From NCBI GenBank assembly GCA_963682055.1, contig OY821745.1:29819342-29883341 (forward strand): DNA of 64,000 nt. The letters are read 5' to 3'. The DNA comes from Primula veris (Eukaryota > Streptophyta > Magnoliopsida > Ericales > Primulaceae). Numbering within the stretch: the first letter of the stretch is position 1; each line of letters begins with the position of its first letter. The notes under the pieces are model-generated. The model worked only from the letters and a program-made list of their open reading frames with translations. It was not told the DNA's origin and made no database searches. Position numbers and translations under genes: made by a program. This document shows, piece by piece, positions 59,734-64,000 of the stretch.

Positions 59734-61816
59734 ATGGCGAGCCTAAAGGAGATCCTAACCCGTCGTCCCGTGGCTGCGACGATCCGTTTAACAGTCCCAG
59801 CAGGGGCAGCCCGACCCGCACCACCTGTAGGACCCGCACTAGGTCAGTACCGACTAAACCTAATGGCCTTTTGCAAGGACTTCAACGCCCGTACACAGAA
59901 ATATAAGGCCGATACACCCATGTCCGTCACTATCACCGCCTTCAAGGTGTGTTTTATTTAATTATATCTACTGTTTAAAGTGTTATCGGGACTACTAGTG
60001 TCCGTCACCTTAATTATGTACATGTCCGTCACCGCCACCCCTGCTTAATTAAAACCTGTTAAACGTTTTGTTGGACTAAATTTGTAATGGTTTTTTGTTA
60101 TATGGTGTTGTTTCTGTAATTAGTTAATTCTTATTCTGTTACTATTCTCAGCTCGTCTAGTAACCGATTCTACTAGTGACCGAGCGTGCTTTAATATACT
60201 CTGATTTCGTATTACAATGGCGAAATATAGTGCTTATAAGTTTTTCTGTTATGAACTACTGATTTGTACAGATTGTGCTAGCCTTGTTTCTAATTTGGGT
60301 TTTTATTAACGTTGCTTCATTGGAAATTGGAAATTAGGGCTTGTTTGGTTTCAGTTTTTTAATCTCAATTTTTGCTTAATGATTTTACTAGTTTCGATAA
60401 TTAGGGTTCCAAATCGAGTTTTTTTTTTTTTTGTTATGAAGGGTGTTGGTATAAATTGTGCTAGGGTAGTCCGTAGTCTTAAAGCTGGGTTTTTATAAGC
60501 GTTTCTGCTGGTCAAATCATAATTAGGGATTGTTTGGGTTGAGTTTTTAAGCTCAATTTTTGCTAATAGTAACCGCATTATCGGTACTGCTACTATTATG
60601 GGTAATAAACTTGAAAATTAGGGCTTAAATCAAATCCTTTAGTTGTACATATATTCTCTTAATTTATAATTTCTTCATTTTATATCGCCCAGTGGCCGCG
60701 GCGATCCGTTTAACCGTCCCATGTACGAATTGTGCTAGGGTTGTTTCTAATTTTGTCTTTTTTTTATTTAATTATGCCACTGTTTAATCTTTTTCTACTG
60801 ATTTTGTACGAATTGTGCTAGGGTTGTTTCTAATTTGGGTTTTTATCCACGTCGCTACATTGGAAATTACTTCAATTGAAAATTAGGGCTTGTTTGAATT
60901 TCTGATTTTAAGCTTAATTTTTGCTTAATGAACTTACCATTTTCGATGATTAGGGTTCCCGCTATGGTTGTTGGTTTCTTTCGATATATTCTGTTGTTTG
61001 GTTTTTGTATTTTTTTTGTTACGAAGATTTTTGGCAAATTGTGCTATGGTTGTCTCAAAACTGGGTTTTAATTAACGTTTACGGTGGTGAATTCAAAATT
61101 AGAGCTTGTTTGGGTTCAGCTTTTAATCTCTGTTTATGTCTAATGAACTTACTGGTTCCAATGATTTGGGTTGCCAATCGGGTTATGAACTTATCGAATG
61201 ATTTAAGCTTGTTTGGGTTCAGTTTTTAAGCTCAGTTTTTGCTTTATGAACTTACTAGTTTCGATGATTAGGGTTCCCAATCGAGTTGTTTGGTTAGTTC
61301 GATTTAAATTTGTTGTTTTTGGGTTTTTTTTATTCTAATTTGGGTTTTTATTAGCATTTATGGTGGCTACATTGGAAATTACTTCAATTGAAAATTAGGG
61401 CTTGTTTGAATTTCAGCTTTTAAGCTCAATTTTTTTCTAATGAACTTACTAGTTTCAGTGATTAGGGTTCCCAATCGGTTTTTTTGTTTTTTTGGTTTAA
61501 ATTTTGTTGTTTTTTAATCAATGTCTTTGGTATAAATTGTGCTATGGTTGTCTCAAAACAGGACAACACGTTCGAGTTCACCGTCAAGTCTCCGTCGGTG
61601 TCCTGGTACTTGAAGAAGTGTGCTGGGGTGGAGTCGGGGAGCGGCAGGGCTGGCCACGTGGAGGCGTCGAGTGTTTCGGTCAAGCATGTTTATGAGATCG
61701 CGAAGGTGAAGCAGTCGGATCCGTACTGCCAGTATATGTCGCTGGAGGCTATTAGTAAGTCTGTTATCGGGACTGCTAAGTCTATGGGTATTAACGTCGT
61801 TAACGACTTGGAATGA
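59734..61816 (+). CDS. MRPL11: Mitochondrial large-subunit ribosomal protein L11 (uL11m)
   Basis: Two exons, 59734-59946 and 61562-61816 (213 + 255 nt), joined in phase ([14 protein letters not shown]), giving 155 residues, the size of plant mitochondrial L11. Binds the GTPase-associated centre of 23S-like rRNA in the mitochondrial ribosome. The N-terminal domain shows [20 protein letters not shown] and [15 protein letters not shown]. The C-terminal rRNA-binding domain has [36 protein letters not shown] and [11 protein letters not shown]. Like the known plant form it has no clear cleavable presequence. The 1.6-kb intron is built largely of repeats related to sequence 3' of the gene, and it carries a fragment of exon 1. 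Confidence 0.96.
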
Positions 61817-62060
61817 ATCTGATTATATATTTTTTTTTATTTAAGTTGTGTTTTGGACTATTTCTGTATAAATAATGGTAGAGTTGTTTCTAATTGGGCT
61901 TTTATTAATCTTTATGGTGGCTACATTGGAAATTACTTCAATTGAAAATTAGGGCTTGTTTGAATTTCAGCTTTTAAGCTTAATTTTTGCTTATAAAATG
62001 AACTTGCTAGTTTCTATTATTAGGGTCCCTGTCCGGTTGCTGGATTCTTTGTATTTAATT
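60280..62060. repeat. Degenerate tandem repeats in the MRPL11 intron and 3' flank
   Basis: A unit of about 110-200 bp recurs at least six times. Marker blocks are TTAGGGCTTGTTTG (about 60336, 60882, 61395, 61949) and ATTAGGGTTCCCAATCG-like (about 60401, 60951, 61159, 61267, 61460, 62019), usually with TTTTAAGCTCAATTTTTGC between. Units sit on both sides of exon 2. Confidence 0.85.
60664..60721 (+). pseudogene. Copied fragment of MRPL11 5' flank plus exon 1 inside its own intron
   Basis: GCGATCCGTTTAACCGTCCCA matches exon 1 at about 59779-59801, and CTTCATTTTATATC just before it matches the 5' flank (59643-59660). The roughly 100 bp between them are missing. It keeps no usable frame. Confidence 0.75.
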
Positions 62061-62125
62061 TTGTTGGTTTTTGGTTAAAAAAAGTTTCGGTACGAATTAA
62101 ATACAAAGAATCCAGCAACCGGACA
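62030..62125. repeat. Perfect 31-bp inverted repeat downstream of MRPL11
   Basis: Left arm 62030-62060 (TGTCCGGTTGCTGGATTC…) and right arm 62095-62125 (its exact reverse complement, ending …GCAACCGGACA), with a 34-bp loop. Strong hairpin; the left arm is part of a repeat unit. Confidence 0.92.
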
Positions 62126-62432
62126 TTTAAAACTAAGAAAAATGATTTTTATCACCAACGTTTTAAACCCAAAAACCTGCTGATAAGGTTAGATGACCAA
62201 TCATTTTTGCTGTGATTTTGATAAGCAGATTTCATTTTAATACATCCATTATTGGTCCACCATATCCGTCATATAATGTTTTTAGGTAAGTTTTTTGGAA
62301 AATGAAACTCATGTTGCTTAACTTTACGAATTATCTTAAAAATATTCCGTGATTTGAGAAGTTTGAAAATTTGTATACTCCATTATTGGATCAAACACAA
62401 ATCTCTCATCGAGGTAATGAACATGTATGGCA

Positions 62433-62520
62433 TTGCCACTTATGTCGCTAGAGGCTTATTAGTAAGTCGATCATCGTGACTGCTAAGCCTATGGTTATTA
62501 AAGTTAAAAGTTCATATGAA
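62433..62520 (+). pseudogene. Copied 3' end of MRPL11 exon 2
   Basis: TATGTCGCTAGAGGC, then TTATTAGTAAGTC and GACTGCTAAGCCTATGG match 61734-61793 with several changes and indels; the end drifts before the stop codon. Confidence 0.8.
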
Positions 62521-62525
62521 CAAGA

Positions 62526-63862
62526 TCATGCACTTACGAATTAGGATGTGTGTATGTATAGGTAATGCGTGTCACGCAGAATTCGATATCGGTTGAGGAA
62601 GATCGTACATAACAAATGATGCCCTTATAATTGAATAATCTGGCAACTTTATTCATGTGCTTGGGGCCTGATGGCATTAGGTAATATCTGTAACACATAA
62701 TACTCAATTAAAAGGTGAAAACAACTGCGCATCCAATGTGATTATGTGACCAAATCAATAGTAGTGCGACAATGGAGCAACAGTGACATGTATCTATTTT
62801 ATTCCTTCCCAATATCATAGATTAACACCTAAAACAACTATAAATCCATAATAATTGTCTGCCTAATTTTAGCTACTTATTTATTTTGCGACGCAATACT
62901 AAACAACTTCCGATTTTTGTTCATCTTGGCAATTTGTTTTGGTGTTGGAAACTTGGAAGGTTGGCAGTATATTCTTGAAGTTTGCCTTGTGTTTCCTTTA
63001 TAAATACGTATACATTTAAACTTGTTAATAGGGTTAAATTGATAGGCGCAAAGGGAATTTGTATAAAACCCAATGACATTTTCCACATATTTCACCTAAA
63101 ACTTTATGGCGAATAGGGGAGATACGTAAATCCGTAGTTGATTCACTGCAGAAAGGTGTTGAAGAACTCTCTTTTTTCCAGAAGATTTAAGGTTTTACAC
63201 TTGTTCAATAAAAATCTAACTTACCTCTTAGTTGGCGGTAAGTTATGGTCACTCGGATATCACAAATCTCTCAAACTACAACAAAATCAGCAACTCATAA
63301 GCGCGTAATTTAATATCGGTGGGTTTGTACAATAAAATTAGACACTTGACTATTTTCTATTAATCTAGTTGGCCACTTAGCTAATCATAAAGTCGGACCT
63401 AAACTCGTCTAATAAATACTCCACCATATCTTATTAGTAGAACACTGAAACAACTTTTAACATTTTTTTAAAGATGGAACAGTATAACAAAGAAACAAAA
63501 TCCGGACTTGCACAATAATTACTCACAAGTCACCACACATTTCCCCATTGAATTCTAGATTTGATATGAAAGTTTTACAAAAAACTCAAGCTTCACCTTT
63601 TCCTTTATTGATTATTTATGAATCATGTACAATGACAATTTGTGAGTGGGATTATGGGGCCTATTTTTTTTTTATTTTTTTTTTAAAATTAAGATTATGG
63701 GGCCTAGTTGGTTAGCAAATATATCAACCTCTCAAGTCTCAACAACAATGATGACTCCACAACAACACGCTTGACCCTGAATTATTGCACTAATACATTT
63801 GTGTTACATTTTTATACAGTACAAGTAATTCTTAAGAGATAATAAATAAATGCAGAGGGGAG
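62526..63862. other. No recognised gene
   Basis: AT-rich; the small frames show no family. No repeat borders seen until the terminal MITE. Confidence 0.45.
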
Positions 63863-63997
63863 CCAGACTATACATTTAGTATAGTCTGAAAAACTATCCT
63901 CTGTGTCACAATTGGATCAACAGTAGGATCCACAGACTGTTTGATCCAATGATGTTATAGAAAGAGTTTTTCAAACTATACTAAATGTATAGTCTGG
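63863..63997. repeat. Small inverted-repeat MITE at the window end
   Basis: Ends CCAGACTATACATTTAGT… and, reversed, CCAGACTATACATTTAGT…, about 35 bp each. Each end is itself nearly palindromic (ACTATAC ATTTA GTATAGT type). The flanking duplication could not be judged this close to the edge. Confidence 0.8.
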
Positions 63998-64000
63998 GAC

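Overview
This window is nuclear DNA from a flowering plant, most likely a eudicot. It is AT-rich, has GT-AG introns, and carries three intron-containing host genes with clear plant families: a tonoplast sugar transporter, an MLO protein and mitochondrial ribosomal protein L11. These sit beside a dense nest of plant transposable elements. No organelle, bacterial or viral genome structure was seen. The species cannot be named from the sequence alone.

Left and middle (1-39.5 kb) is transposon territory. A Ty1/copia element on the minus strand (365-7199, 5-bp duplication CATAT) is inserted beside a five-exon CACTA-type TNP2 transposase pseudogene (7482-11716, minus). Upstream of TNP2 lies a 2.4-kb Mutator-like foldback element (12208-14593, 9-bp duplication TTAATTATA) whose core is an array of a roughly 21-bp unit containing the palindrome TTCAGCTGAA. 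A Tat-like Ty3/gypsy element (16784-24023, duplication GTATT) follows, with broken gag-pol and an antisense reading frame between integrase and the 3' LTR. A CACTA right terminus ends at 25416. A composite element (26096-28867, duplication GATCG) combines three Cassandra LTRs carrying 5S rRNA-like sequence with what looks like one chromovirus-type LTR placed between a Cassandra LTR and a primer-binding site. A second copy of the copia family (30966-37895, duplication ATATT) follows, then a hairpin MITE and a Tigger/pogo transposase remnant.

Right part (39.5-64 kb) is gene territory. A six-exon tonoplast sugar transporter (40007-44833, plus; 701 aa) and a 15-exon MLO gene (53892-46855, minus; 534 aa, with a clade-V-like C-terminal DFSF motif) face each other tail to tail, with a small Mutator-like element between them. 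After about 5.8 kb of non-coding DNA holding a hAT-type MITE and a Stowaway MITE comes a two-exon mitochondrial L11 gene (59734-61816, plus; 155 aa). Its long intron and 3' flank are built of repeated intron units plus copied fragments of its own exons. The three host genes have no obvious joint pathway: one loads sugar into the vacuole, one is a membrane protein linked to powdery mildew susceptibility or calcium signalling, and one belongs to the mitochondrial ribosome.

The most unusual signals are the Cassandra/chromovirus composite, the palindrome-array foldback element, the copia family whose two copies share the same loss of the reverse transcriptase active site, and the self-duplication around L11. 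All coordinates and frames were derived by eye; exon joins were checked for phase by hand.
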